The notes under the pieces: model-generated | The model's database searches: none | What the model saw: only the letters and a program-made list of their open reading frames with translations | Told to the model about the DNA's origin: nothing | NCBI GenBank assembly: GCA_002394535.1 | Contig: DGUG01000058.1 | Span: 1-16,251, forward strand | From: Lachnospiraceae bacterium UBA4316 | GTDB lineage: Bacteria > Bacillota > Clostridia > Lachnospirales > Lachnospiraceae | Direction: 5' to 3' | Length of the DNA stretch: 16,251 nt | Position numbers and translations under genes: made by a program | Shown: positions 7,832 through 13,909 of the stretch, in pieces | How the letters are laid out: every line of letters begins with the position of its first letter | Numbering within the stretch: the stretch's first letter is position 1

Positions 7832-7856
7832 CCCAAAAAAACAATTCTTGTTTGGG
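7832..7856. repeat. Imperfect inverted repeat upstream of the sugar-operon -35
   Basis: CCCAAA (7832-7837) and TTTGGG (7851-7856) form an inverted repeat that extends through CAA/TTG if four A residues bulge. It lies just upstream of the -35 box, a position typical of activator sites. There is no direct evidence of function. Confidence 0.3.
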
Positions 7857-7890
7857 TTGCACAAAAATGTATTTGCGATATTTTACACTT

Positions 7891-7928
7891 CAAACAAAAA
7901 ATAACCCCCGGCTGTATTGCCGGAGGTT
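7891..7928 (-). terminator. Intrinsic terminator after the OhrR/HAD unit
   Basis: On the minus strand AACCTCCGGC (7928-7919) pairs with GCCGGGGGTT (7912-7903), nine of ten positions, around loop AATACA, followed by ATTTTTTGTTTG. It is a textbook rho-independent terminator 75 nt after the HAD gene and separates that unit from the sugar operon. The rest of the 269-nt gap is covered by the promoter, operator and inverted-repeat entries. Confidence 0.9.
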
Positions 7929-8002
7929 TGCCTCTTGGTATTCTCTATTGTCTGCTCCGCCTTCTTCATATACAAAGCTAAGCAGTAGCGTGTATGGATA
8001 TC

Positions 8003-8620
8003 CTAAACTATCTTTAGCAGGTCAGCAAACTCATTGATCGTATGATCGGGAGATTTGGCAGTCCCGAATCCGAATGCTGCATGAATAAACGCGACACCTG
8101 CTTTTCTGCTTGCGATCTCATCCTTTTCAATGTCACCGACATATACAGGATCATTCATATTGTTCCTGTCGGCAACAAGCCTTATGTTCCCGGCCTTGAG
8201 CATTCCCGTATCTCCCGGGCATACATGGTCGATTATGAAAGGTTCAATACCCGTCTTCTTCATAACAAGCTCTATATATCCGCTCTGGCAGTTACTGACG
8301 ATCGCGACTTTATGATTTTTTGAAAGCTTCTCAATTGTGTCTTTCATGCCGGGGTAAACCATTCCGCCCTTTTCCTCCAGATAAGAGAACTCATACTTAC
8401 TGCACAAGGGCTCAAACACCTTTATCTCTTCATCGGACGCTTCCGGAATGATGTTTCTGAATATCTCATCCATCGGAAGCCCGAACAGCCCTCTCAGGTC
8501 CTGCGCCGTAACACTCTTGTCATATCCTCTCTCGCGAAGCGCTCTGTTCCATGCATCCTTCACAACTTCCGTCGAATCCCAAAGTGTTCCGTCTATATCA
8601 AGTATTATTCCATCGTACAT
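8003..8620 (-). CDS. HAD-superfamily phosphatase, phosphoglycolate phosphatase-like
   Basis: A 205-residue haloacid dehalogenase-type hydrolase with all four catalytic motifs: I, DIDGTLWDS (nucleophile Asp8, acid/base Asp10); II, IVSN (Ser109); III, Lys142; IV, GDIEKDE (Asp163 and Asp167 for Mg2+). The helical cap between motifs I and II (about 16-88) places it with the Gph/PGMB-like subfamily that removes phosphate from small sugars or organic acids; the substrate cannot be read. It is probably cytosolic. The ATG follows AGGAAGGGA by about 8 nt. It lies 24 nt after the OhrR-type regulator, so the two are likely one transcript, ended by the terminator at 7891-7928. Whether it has a role in peroxide stress is unknown. 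Confidence 0.9.
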   Translation of the reverse strand: MYDGIILDIDGTLWDSTEVVKDAWNRALRERGYDKSVTAQDLRGLFGLPMDEIFRNIIPEASDEEIKVFEPLCSKYEFSYLEEKGGMVYPGMKDTIEKLSKNHKVAIVSNCQSGYIELVMKKTGIEPFIIDHVCPGDTGMLKAGNIRLVADRNNMNDPVYVGDIEKDEIASRKAGVAFIHAAFGFGTAKSPDHTINEFADLLKIV

Positions 8621-8644
8621 ATCAATTATCCCTTCCTGCCGGAT

Positions 8645-9100
8645 CTATACCGCCCCGTCGCTTTCCATATTTGCAAGAGCCTTATATGTAAGAGTATAAA
8701 GCGTCTGAAACTCCTCTGCCGTAAGACCCATGCGGCCGGCAATACACGAAGGTATCTTGACAGCTTCCTCCTTAAGAGCACTCCCCTTATCCGTTATCGA
8801 CAGAAGAAGCAGTCTCTCATCATGCGGATCACGCTGTCTTGTAATGTAGCCCGCCGACTCAAGTCTCTTCAGGACCGGAGTAAGCGTTCCGTAATCAAGA
8901 TGCACATATTCCGCAAGCTCCCTTGACGATACGCTCTCATGCTCCCACATTACCATCATGACGATATACTGCGTATACGTAAGCCCGAGTTTCTTCAGAT
9001 GCGGTCCGTACTGGCTCACAAGTTCCTTGGAGCACGCATAGAGCGGAAAGCATACCTGATTGTTAAGTTTTATTGATTCGTATTTGTCTGTCCTGCTCAT
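8645..9100 (-). CDS. ohrR: MarR-family organic-peroxide sensor, OhrR type
   Basis: A 151-residue winged-helix repressor. It resembles Bacillus subtilis OhrR throughout: LNNQVCFPLYACSKEL at the N-terminus, YTQYIVMMVMWEHE, LDYGTLTPVLKRLE as recognition helix, and RDPHDERLLLLSITDKG as the wing. Cys17 matches the peroxide-reactive cysteine of OhrR, and Tyr31 and Tyr42 match the two tyrosines that hydrogen-bond to it. Family members repress ohr until an organic hydroperoxide or hypochlorite oxidises the cysteine. No ohr peroxidase gene is in this window; instead a HAD phosphatase follows after 24 nt. Extra cysteines at 23 and 119 might allow disulfide formation. AAAAGGA lies about 8 nt before the ATG, and a promoter is seen at 9133-9161. 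Confidence 0.9.
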   Translation of the reverse strand: MSRTDKYESIKLNNQVCFPLYACSKELVSQYGPHLKKLGLTYTQYIVMMVMWEHESVSSRELAEYVHLDYGTLTPVLKRLESAGYITRQRDPHDERLLLLSITDKGSALKEEAVKIPSCIAGRMGLTAEEFQTLYTLTYKALANMESDGAV

Positions 9101-9132
9101 TTGATTTTGTCCTTTTTACTTTTGCTAAAGCG

Positions 9133-9161
9133 AGTATCTCATAAAACTGCTGCCTCGTCAA
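9133..9161 (-). promoter_or_regulatory. Promoter of the ohrR-type gene
   Basis: On the minus strand TTGACG (9161-9156) and GATACT (9138-9133) are separated by exactly 17 nt, placing the start near 9126, about 25 nt before the ATG. The 71-nt gap after ybaK is enough for an independent promoter. Confidence 0.55.
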
Positions 9162-9168
9162 GAGACAG
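9150..9168 (-). repeat. Inverted repeat over the -35 of the ohrR promoter
   Basis: CTGTCTC (9168-9162) and GAGGCAG (9156-9150) form a 7-bp imperfect inverted repeat (one G-U in RNA) around TTGAC. It overlaps the -35 box and starts just after the ybaK stop, so it may be an operator. As RNA it is a short hairpin followed by CAGTTTTATG, a poor terminator at best. It does not resemble the AT-rich B. subtilis OhrR site. Confidence 0.35.
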
Positions 9169-9171
9169 TGT

Positions 9172-9648
9172 TTACACAACGATATCTGCAAGCCTGCATC
9201 CTGCCACCGTGATCAGATCCCCCGGAGCAAGCTCTATCTGATACCCAACCTTACCGGCACTGACAAATAACTTATCAAAGCCCGCTGCCGTCTCATGAAT
9301 AAAAGTGGGAAACTGCTTCTTCATGCCTATGGGAGAGCACCCGCCGTGTACATAGCCGGTAAGCGGCAGAAGTTCCTTCTGTTTTATCATATTAACCGAT
9401 TTTTCTCCGCAAGCTTTTGCGGCCTTCTTCAGATCAAGTTCTTCCTTCACAGGCACAACGAAAACGTAGTAGGCACCGCTTTTCCCCTGGGTGACCAGTG
9501 TTTTGAACACCTTCTCGGAATCCTCCCCGAGAATTGCTGCGATCTCTTCACCGGTCATTGTAGCATCAGGCTTGTATGTATGGCTCTCATAAGGTATCTT
9601 CTTCCCATCCAGAACTCTCATTACATTGGTTTTTTCTTCTTTTTTCAT
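9172..9648 (-). CDS. ybaK: Cys-tRNA(Pro)/Cys-tRNA(Cys) deacylase, YbaK/EbsC family
   Basis: A 158-residue trans-editing enzyme that hydrolyses cysteine wrongly attached to tRNA(Pro) by prolyl-tRNA synthetase. Family motifs are clear: YKPDATMTGEEIA near the N-terminus, VFKTLVTQG with Lys49 at the position important for catalysis in YbaK, YYVFVVPVKEELDLKKAAKA, the GGCSPIGMKKQFPTF substrate loop (102-116) and the late SAGKVGYQIELAPGDLI. Length matches the family. It begins 30 nt after the hydF stop and is probably co-transcribed with the hydrogenase maturation genes, with no obvious functional link. The RBS-like AAGAAGGA is about 15 nt before the ATG, farther than usual; Met10 is an alternative start. 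Confidence 0.93.
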   Translation of the reverse strand: MKKEEKTNVMRVLDGKKIPYESHTYKPDATMTGEEIAAILGEDSEKVFKTLVTQGKSGAYYVFVVPVKEELDLKKAAKACGEKSVNMIKQKELLPLTGYVHGGCSPIGMKKQFPTFIHETAAGFDKLFVSAGKVGYQIELAPGDLITVAGCRLADIVV

Positions 9649-9678
9649 TTAATGCTTTTCTTGTCCTTCTTCAAATAT

Positions 9679-10887
9679 CTATAATCCTAACGGAGTAATG
9701 CTTCTGCCCAATATCCCGTTCATATGCGCGATGGCAGTGCCGTAATTCGTAAAGGGAACTCCGCTCTCCTGTGCTGCGATCATGCGGTTTCTGACTTCAT
9801 TGTCATTTAACATGCAGGCACCGCAATGAATGATGAGGTCAAAATCATTCAGATCATCCGGATAGCCGTGCCCAGAGGTGAATACCATCTCAAGGTCCTT
9901 GCCTGTATATTTTTTCAGCCATGCGGGAAGCTTCACGGTACCGATATCCTCGCACTGTCTGTGATGCGTACAGCCTTCCGCAATAAGTACCTTCGCATGA
10001 TCACGCAGGCAATCTATTGCCTTCGCGCCCTCCACTGCTTCCTCTAAAAATCCTTTGTATCGTGCCATCAGTACAGAAAACGAGGTCAGCGGTATCCTCT
10101 CAGGGACAATCTTCATGACCTTTCCGAAAGCCTGGGAATCAGTGATTACAAGCGCAGGGTCATCTTTGAGACCGGAAAGAGTATTGGGGAGCTGTTCCAC
10201 GGATGTGACCATACTTACCGCATCCGCATCCAGTATATCCCTTATCGCCTGCTGCTGCGGCAGTATCAGCCTGCCCTTCGGGGCAGATGTGTCGATGGGG
10301 ATGACGAGAACTACCGTGTCCCCTTTGCTAATAAGATCCGCAACAAGCCTTACCCGCTTTGTTCCGCTCTTAACTGCTCCGGCAATCGCCTCCTTGAGTG
10401 CCTCAACACCTTCACCGCTTTTTGCCGAAACAGGTATTACCGGAAATCCCCCAAAAGTGCCGGTCAAACTATCCCCGGCACCGACAGATTCTGCACCAAT
10501 GTCTGTTTTATTTCTTGCAATAATGCACGGGACCCGCCTGGTCCTGATCAGGTCAAGAAGTTCTGTCTCCGAAGGATCGAGTGTCTTACCTTCTATGACC
10601 AGCACGGCAATATCACAGGTTGCCAGCACTTCTTTTGTCCGGCCGACCCTGAGTTCTCCCAGCAATCCTTCATCATCATATCCCGGAGTATCAATTATTG
10701 TGACCGGACCTAACGGCAGAAGTTCCATGCTTTTTCTGACAGGGTCCGTCGTCGTGCCTTTGATCTCGCTTACAAGCGAAACCTGCTGGTTCGTGATCCT
10801 ATTGACAAGACTGCTTTTCCCGGCATTTCTTAATCCGAAAAAACCTATATGTGTTCTTTCCGCCATCGGCGTATCATTCAAGCTCAT
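9679..10887 (-). CDS. hydF: [FeFe]-hydrogenase H-cluster maturation GTPase HydF
   Basis: HydF is the GTPase scaffold that receives the di-iron precursor and delivers it to apo-hydrogenase. The 402-residue product has an N-terminal Era-like G domain with P-loop GLRNAGKSS (18-26), switch TTT (45-47), DTPG (66-69) and NKTD (126-129), a middle dimerisation domain, and a C-terminal [4Fe-4S]-binding domain. The cluster ligands are present as Cys306 and His308 (CTHHRQC), then HCGAC with His354, Cys355 and Cys358. The start lies 12 nt after hydG with GGGG upstream; Met8 is an alternative. It is cytosolic. No hydrogenase structural gene is in the window, so the client must be encoded elsewhere. Confidence 0.97.
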   Translation of the reverse strand: MSLNDTPMAERTHIGFFGLRNAGKSSLVNRITNQQVSLVSEIKGTTTDPVRKSMELLPLGPVTIIDTPGYDDEGLLGELRVGRTKEVLATCDIAVLVIEGKTLDPSETELLDLIRTRRVPCIIARNKTDIGAESVGAGDSLTGTFGGFPVIPVSAKSGEGVEALKEAIAGAVKSGTKRVRLVADLISKGDTVVLVIPIDTSAPKGRLILPQQQAIRDILDADAVSMVTSVEQLPNTLSGLKDDPALVITDSQAFGKVMKIVPERIPLTSFSVLMARYKGFLEEAVEGAKAIDCLRDHAKVLIAEGCTHHRQCEDIGTVKLPAWLKKYTGKDLEMVFTSGHGYPDDLNDFDLIIHCGACMLNDNEVRNRMIAAQESGVPFTNYGTAIAHMNGILGRSITPLGL

Positions 10888-10899
10888 GATTTTTCCCCG

Positions 10900-12318
10900 T
10901 TAAAAGTGAAAATCCCTCTCACCGTCTACGATCTTGACAAGCCTGTCTCGTACAATATCGCGTACCTGCTCCTTCGGTATCGTCTCAATCTCTCTTTCGA
11001 TCACTTCTTCGCCGATCCGTCTGGTATCCTCCGATGCATAGTCGATCAAAAATTCCTTCAGCGTCATAAGTGCATTCGGATGGCAGCAGTTCTGTATCTG
11101 TCCTGATTTGCACAATTCCATGAAGCGGTCTCCTGTCCTTCCTTCACGGTAGCATGCCGTGCAGAACGAAGGGATATAGCCGGCTCTCATCAGCCAGTTC
11201 ACAACTTCATCCAGTGTTCTGTTGTCGGATACATCAAACTGTTCCGTATCATGAGGGCGCTCTTTCTCCGCGTATCCTCCGACTGAAGTTCTCGATCCGC
11301 CGCTGATCTGGCTGACACCGAGACGTATTATCTTCTCTCTTACTTCCGGAGTCTCTCTGGTGGAGATGATCATTCCTGTATAAGGTACGGCAATCCTGAT
11401 GCAGGCTGCGATCTTGCAGAACATATCATCGCTTAAGGAATTGTCAAAATCATCCGGATCAATGTCGTCTGCGGGCTTCACTCTCGGTACGCTTATAGTA
11501 TGGGGTCCGACGCCGTGAACAGCTTCCAGATGTTCCGCATGCATAAGGAGTCCCGCAAATTCATAAGCATAATTATCAAGTCCGAACAGCACGCCGACTC
11601 CCACATCATCAATGCCGCCTTCCATGGCACGATCCATAGCTTCCGTATGATACGCATAATCATGTTTCGGGCCTGTAGGATGTAATATTTCATACTGCTC
11701 TTTATTGTATGTCTCCTGAAACAGGATGTAAGTACCTATCCCGGCATCTTTGAGCTTACTGTAGTTCTCGACAGTCGTGGCCGCAATATTGACGTTGACC
11801 CTGCGGATCGCACCGTTTTTATGCTTGATCGAATAGATTGTCTTAATGCAGTCAAGAATATACTCGATAGGGTTGTTTACCGGATCCTCACCGGCTTCTA
11901 TGGCAAGCCTCTTGTGTCCCATATCCTGCAGGGCGATGACCTCTCTTGCCACCTCTTCCTGTGTCAGTTTCTTCCTCGGGATGTGCTTGTTCTTCATATG
12001 GTATGGACAGTACAGACAGCCGTTTACGCAGTAATTGGACAGATAGAGCGGGGCAAACAGCACGATACGGTTTCCGTAGAAATCCTTTTTGATCTGCTCC
12101 GCAAGATCATAGATTTCCTTTATCTTTCCTTCATCCTCGCAGGCAAGCAGAACGCTTGCATCTCGATGACTCAGGCCTTTGCGCTTTTTGGCCTTCTCTA
12201 TTATTTCATCAACGAGAGCAAGATCGTTCTTATGTTCTTCGGCATACTTCACAGTCTCCCTTATCTCTTCGTCATTGATGAATTCCTCGGCCTTCATTGA
12301 CCTCATATCGTACTTCAT
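10900..12318 (-). CDS. hydG: [FeFe]-hydrogenase maturase HydG, radical SAM tyrosine lyase
   Basis: HydG cleaves tyrosine to p-cresol and dehydroglycine to supply the CO and CN- ligands of the H-cluster. The 472-residue product has the radical SAM motif CVNGCLYC (Cys97, Cys101, Cys104, CX3CX2C) after a ThiH-like N-terminal region. Near the C-terminus is the second-cluster motif CTAC...CC (CX2CX22C), which in HydG holds the cysteine-bound dangler iron. GGSRTSVGG lies before it. The ATG at 12318 is preferred over the upstream in-frame ATG at 12351 because GAGGAA lies about 7 nt before it and the sequence from MKYDMRS matches the usual HydG start. It is 57 nt after hydE and 12 nt before hydF. Confidence 0.97.
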   Translation of the reverse strand: MKYDMRSMKAEEFINDEEIRETVKYAEEHKNDLALVDEIIEKAKKRKGLSHRDASVLLACEDEGKIKEIYDLAEQIKKDFYGNRIVLFAPLYLSNYCVNGCLYCPYHMKNKHIPRKKLTQEEVAREVIALQDMGHKRLAIEAGEDPVNNPIEYILDCIKTIYSIKHKNGAIRRVNVNIAATTVENYSKLKDAGIGTYILFQETYNKEQYEILHPTGPKHDYAYHTEAMDRAMEGGIDDVGVGVLFGLDNYAYEFAGLLMHAEHLEAVHGVGPHTISVPRVKPADDIDPDDFDNSLSDDMFCKIAACIRIAVPYTGMIISTRETPEVREKIIRLGVSQISGGSRTSVGGYAEKERPHDTEQFDVSDNRTLDEVVNWLMRAGYIPSFCTACYREGRTGDRFMELCKSGQIQNCCHPNALMTLKEFLIDYASEDTRRIGEEVIEREIETIPKEQVRDIVRDRLVKIVDGERDFHF

Positions 12319-12375
12319 TTGTAATTCCTCACTTTCTTTCTCAAGAGCCACACCGTTCCCGGTTCTATGCTTTAT

Positions 12376-13425
12376 TTAGCCACAGTCCTTATGGTCTCCC
12401 CTATCCGTCACAATTTCATATCCTATCTTTCTGACGCGCCCTTTTAGGCATTCTATACACTGAGCCGCTTCCTCACCGGTGCATATCTTATTATCATACA
12501 ACAGGTATTTTCCCCTTACATTTACAGGCGACAGGTTCGGCATCAGAACATTTGCACCGCTCAATATCCCTTTTTCGCGCCCCATCGGGTCAATCGTTCC
12601 GAGGGCCGTCGTTGCGGGAAGCAGCACATCGGGAAGCGTCAGCCGGATAAGAGACAGCAGAAACAGTGTCAACTCCGCACTTCCGGCCGTTTCTTTCCCA
12701 AACGGTGTATCCTGATGCGGGATAAACGGTCCTATCCCAACCATCTCAGGTTTCAGTTCCTTTAGAAACAGCAGCTCGTCTGCCAGATCCTCTTCCGTCT
12801 GTCCCGGTGATCCGACCATAAAACCTGCGCCGGTCTGAAACCCCAGTTCCTTGAGATTCCTTAAGCACTGCATTCTGTTATCCCAGCTCATATTATCGGG
12901 GTGTAACATCCCATAATGCTCACGGTTTACTGTCTCATGTCGCAGCAGGTAGCGGTCTGCACCCGCATTTCTCAGCTTACGGTAACTCTCATATGATTTT
13001 TCCCCAACGGATAACGTTACCGCACAGTCCGGATGCCGCCCCTTGATATCTCTGACAACCCTGCTAAGGATGTCATCACTGTAATACGGATCTTCTCCTC
13101 CCTGAAGGACAAAGGTTCGAAAGCCCAGTTCATACCCGCTATCCGAACACCCGATTATTTCTTCAGGTGTCAGACGGTATCTGTCAGCCTTATCGTTCCC
13201 GGCACGGATTCCGCAGTAATAACAGTTATTTCTGCAGTAATTCGTAAATTCGATCAGTCCGCGGATATATATACTCTTCCCGTATATCCCGTCACGCACC
13301 GAGCCGGCAAGCTCTGCCGCCCGTTCGCGTATCACCCCACGATTTTTAATCAGATGAAGATATTCATCACGGCTGAGTATAGTTTCCGTTTTCAGTTTGT
13401 CTATAAGCTCAGCTGTATTATACAT
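12376..13425 (-). CDS. hydE: [FeFe]-hydrogenase maturase HydE, radical SAM
   Basis: HydE acts with HydG and HydF in building the bridging dithiolate of the H-cluster from an iron complex. From the ATG at 13425 the product is 349 residues, the usual HydE length. The radical SAM motif is CRNNCYYC (Cys64, Cys68, Cys71, CX3CX2C), followed by VLQGGEDPYY. The optional second cluster is present as Cys315, Cys323 and Cys326 (CX7CX2C), as in Thermotoga. The frame is open further upstream to 13566, but that part overlaps the TM1266-type gene and is not HydE-like. There is no clear RBS; the ATG overlaps the last 8 nt of the upstream gene (ATGTATAA), so translation is probably coupled. Confidence 0.96.
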   Translation of the reverse strand: MYNTAELIDKLKTETILSRDEYLHLIKNRGVIRERAAELAGSVRDGIYGKSIYIRGLIEFTNYCRNNCYYCGIRAGNDKADRYRLTPEEIIGCSDSGYELGFRTFVLQGGEDPYYSDDILSRVVRDIKGRHPDCAVTLSVGEKSYESYRKLRNAGADRYLLRHETVNREHYGMLHPDNMSWDNRMQCLRNLKELGFQTGAGFMVGSPGQTEEDLADELLFLKELKPEMVGIGPFIPHQDTPFGKETAGSAELTLFLLSLIRLTLPDVLLPATTALGTIDPMGREKGILSGANVLMPNLSPVNVRGKYLLYDNKICTGEEAAQCIECLKGRVRKIGYEIVTDRGDHKDCG

Positions 13426-13672
13426 TGCTAAATGCTGCTTTCGAAGAAACGCCGTCCAACTTCCCGATCTGCCCGCAAAGGGTATTGATCTCGTTCTGTG
13501 CCGCATCGACAACAACCGTGATACAGCTGATGTTCTTCTTCTCGTAGGGCAGTCCCATCCGTCCAATGATTTTCTCCCTGTGCTGTGTCAGGATATCGTT
13601 TAGTTTACCCACACTGTCCGGGTTCTCGACGATAATACCGATCACTGCAACACGTGTATCCGTCTGTCCCAT
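13418..13672 (-). CDS. TM1266-family small protein of iron-only hydrogenase systems
   Basis: An 84-residue protein of the TM1266 family, a small alpha/beta fold resembling the NikR C-terminal/ACT domain and usually found next to hyd maturation genes as a putative regulator. Visible features are the opening strand TRVAVIGIIVENP, the helix SVGKLNDILTQH, the REKIIGRMGLPYE segment and the second strand ISCITVVVDAAQNEIN, followed by a short helix. There is no DNA-binding domain of its own, so a direct regulatory role is unproven. It has a strong GGGAGG 6 nt before the ATG. Its last codons overlap the hydE start by 8 nt. It is the first main gene after the leader and terminator described at 13683-13850. 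Confidence 0.92.
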   Translation of the reverse strand: MGQTDTRVAVIGIIVENPDSVGKLNDILTQHREKIIGRMGLPYEKKNISCITVVVDAAQNEINTLCGQIGKLDGVSSKAAFSNV

Positions 13673-13682
13673 TTAGTCCTCC

Positions 13683-13769
13683 CTATCTGATTATTTCCGT
13701 ATATAATTTCTTCAGATATTGCAGAAAAAAAAGCCATGCGAAAGCACGGCAAAAAATCATACGTTTCAT
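13683..13769 (-). CDS. Possible 28-codon leader ORF running through the terminator
   Basis: An ATG at 13769-13767 opens a 28-residue frame ending in TAG at 13685-13683, 10 nt before the TM1266-type ATG and touching its GGGAGG. The peptide starts MKRMIFCRAFAWLFFLQY and ends LYTEIIR: basic at the start with a hydrophobic middle encoded partly by the terminator T-run. GAAAG 8 nt upstream is a weak RBS. It could be chance, a leader peptide whose translation prevents terminator folding, or a small membrane peptide. Nothing confirms translation. Confidence 0.28.
   Translation of the reverse strand: MKRMIFCRAFAWLFFLQYLKKLYTEIIR
13725..13750 (-). terminator. Intrinsic terminator in the leader of the hyd maturation operon
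   Basis: On the minus strand GCCGTGC (13750-13744) pairs with GCATGGC (13739-13733), all seven positions with one G-U, around a TTTC loop and followed directly by eight T. It would end transcripts from the promoter at 13815-13843 after about 84 nt, and also transcripts arriving from the rhodanese-like gene. TM1266-hydEGF lies directly downstream in the same direction, so full expression from this promoter requires read-through. Confidence 0.88.
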
Positions 13770-13772
13770 GTT

Positions 13773-13807
13773 CGCACTTTCGGTCAGATCACATCTTTCC
13801 GTCAGAT
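13773..13807 (-). repeat. Two 13-nt direct repeats in the hyd leader, one able to pair with the terminator
   Basis: On the minus strand ATCTGACGGAAAG (13807-13795) and ATCTGACCGAAAG (13789-13777) differ at one base and are 18 nt apart, right at the predicted 5' end of the transcript. CGAAAGTGCG (13782-13773), starting inside the second copy, is complementary to CGTGCTTTCG (13748-13739) of the terminator: ten continuous pairs, two of them G-U. Forming that helix would destroy the terminator stem, so this is a candidate antiterminator. The complementarity is read by eye; function is inference. Confidence 0.5.
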
Positions 13808-13814
13808 TGAGTGT

Positions 13815-13843
13815 ATTGTAATCCCCGCCGGAATCTCTGTCAA
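13815..13843 (-). promoter_or_regulatory. Promoter of the hyd maturation leader/operon
   Basis: A perfect -35 TTGACA (13843-13838), a 17-nt spacer and a near-perfect -10 TACAAT (13820-13815) give a predicted start at about 13808. It is the best promoter match in the window. It would produce either an RNA of about 84 nt ending at the terminator or, with read-through, the whole TM1266-hydEGF message. Confidence 0.75.
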
Positions 13844-13850
13844 TACCGGC
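13827..13850 (-). repeat. Inverted repeat spanning the -35 of the hyd promoter
   Basis: GCCGG (13850-13846) and CCGGC (13831-13827) flank the -35 box; extending the arms gives 7 of 8 matching positions (GCCGGTAT against ATTCCGGC) around an 8-nt centre. Its position is that of a repressor operator. The regulator is not identifiable from the site. Confidence 0.4.
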
Positions 13851-13879
13851 TGTTCATCATGCTGCCAACCTTTCCTATA

Positions 13880-13909
13880 GAGCCTGCATCTTTTTGCTTT
13901 TGCATGCTC
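13880..13909 (-). other. Hairpin overlapping the end of the rhodanese-like gene
   Basis: GAGCATGCA (13909-13901) and TGCAGGCTC (13888-13880) pair at eight of nine positions around a 12-nt A-rich loop. The stem covers the stop codon of the upstream gene. No T-run follows, so it is a weak 3'-end structure rather than a standard terminator. Confidence 0.35.

Noticed and set aside
7832..7856. Inverted repeat upstream of the sugar promoter as a terminator
   Set aside because: The stem is AT-rich and bulged, no T-run follows on the minus strand, and a clear terminator already lies at 7891-7928.
10055..10903. 282-codon plus-strand open frame
   Set aside because: It is the antisense shadow of hydF, which has all its catalytic motifs; the plus-strand product is Ser/Thr-rich and low in complexity, with no RBS.
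12319..12351. Upstream extension of HydG by 11 residues
   Set aside because: The ATG at 12318 has a GAGGAA at good distance and starts at the usual HydG N-terminus.
13426..13566. Upstream extension of HydE by 47 residues
   Set aside because: The extension overlaps the TM1266-type gene in another frame and does not resemble HydE.
13725..13808. Match of the hyd leader to a known riboswitch or hammerhead ribozyme
   Set aside because: The repeated CUGAC...GAAAG looked briefly like a hammerhead core or tandem guanidine-II hairpins, but CUGAUGA and the ACGR-loop hairpins are absent; I found no known class by eye.
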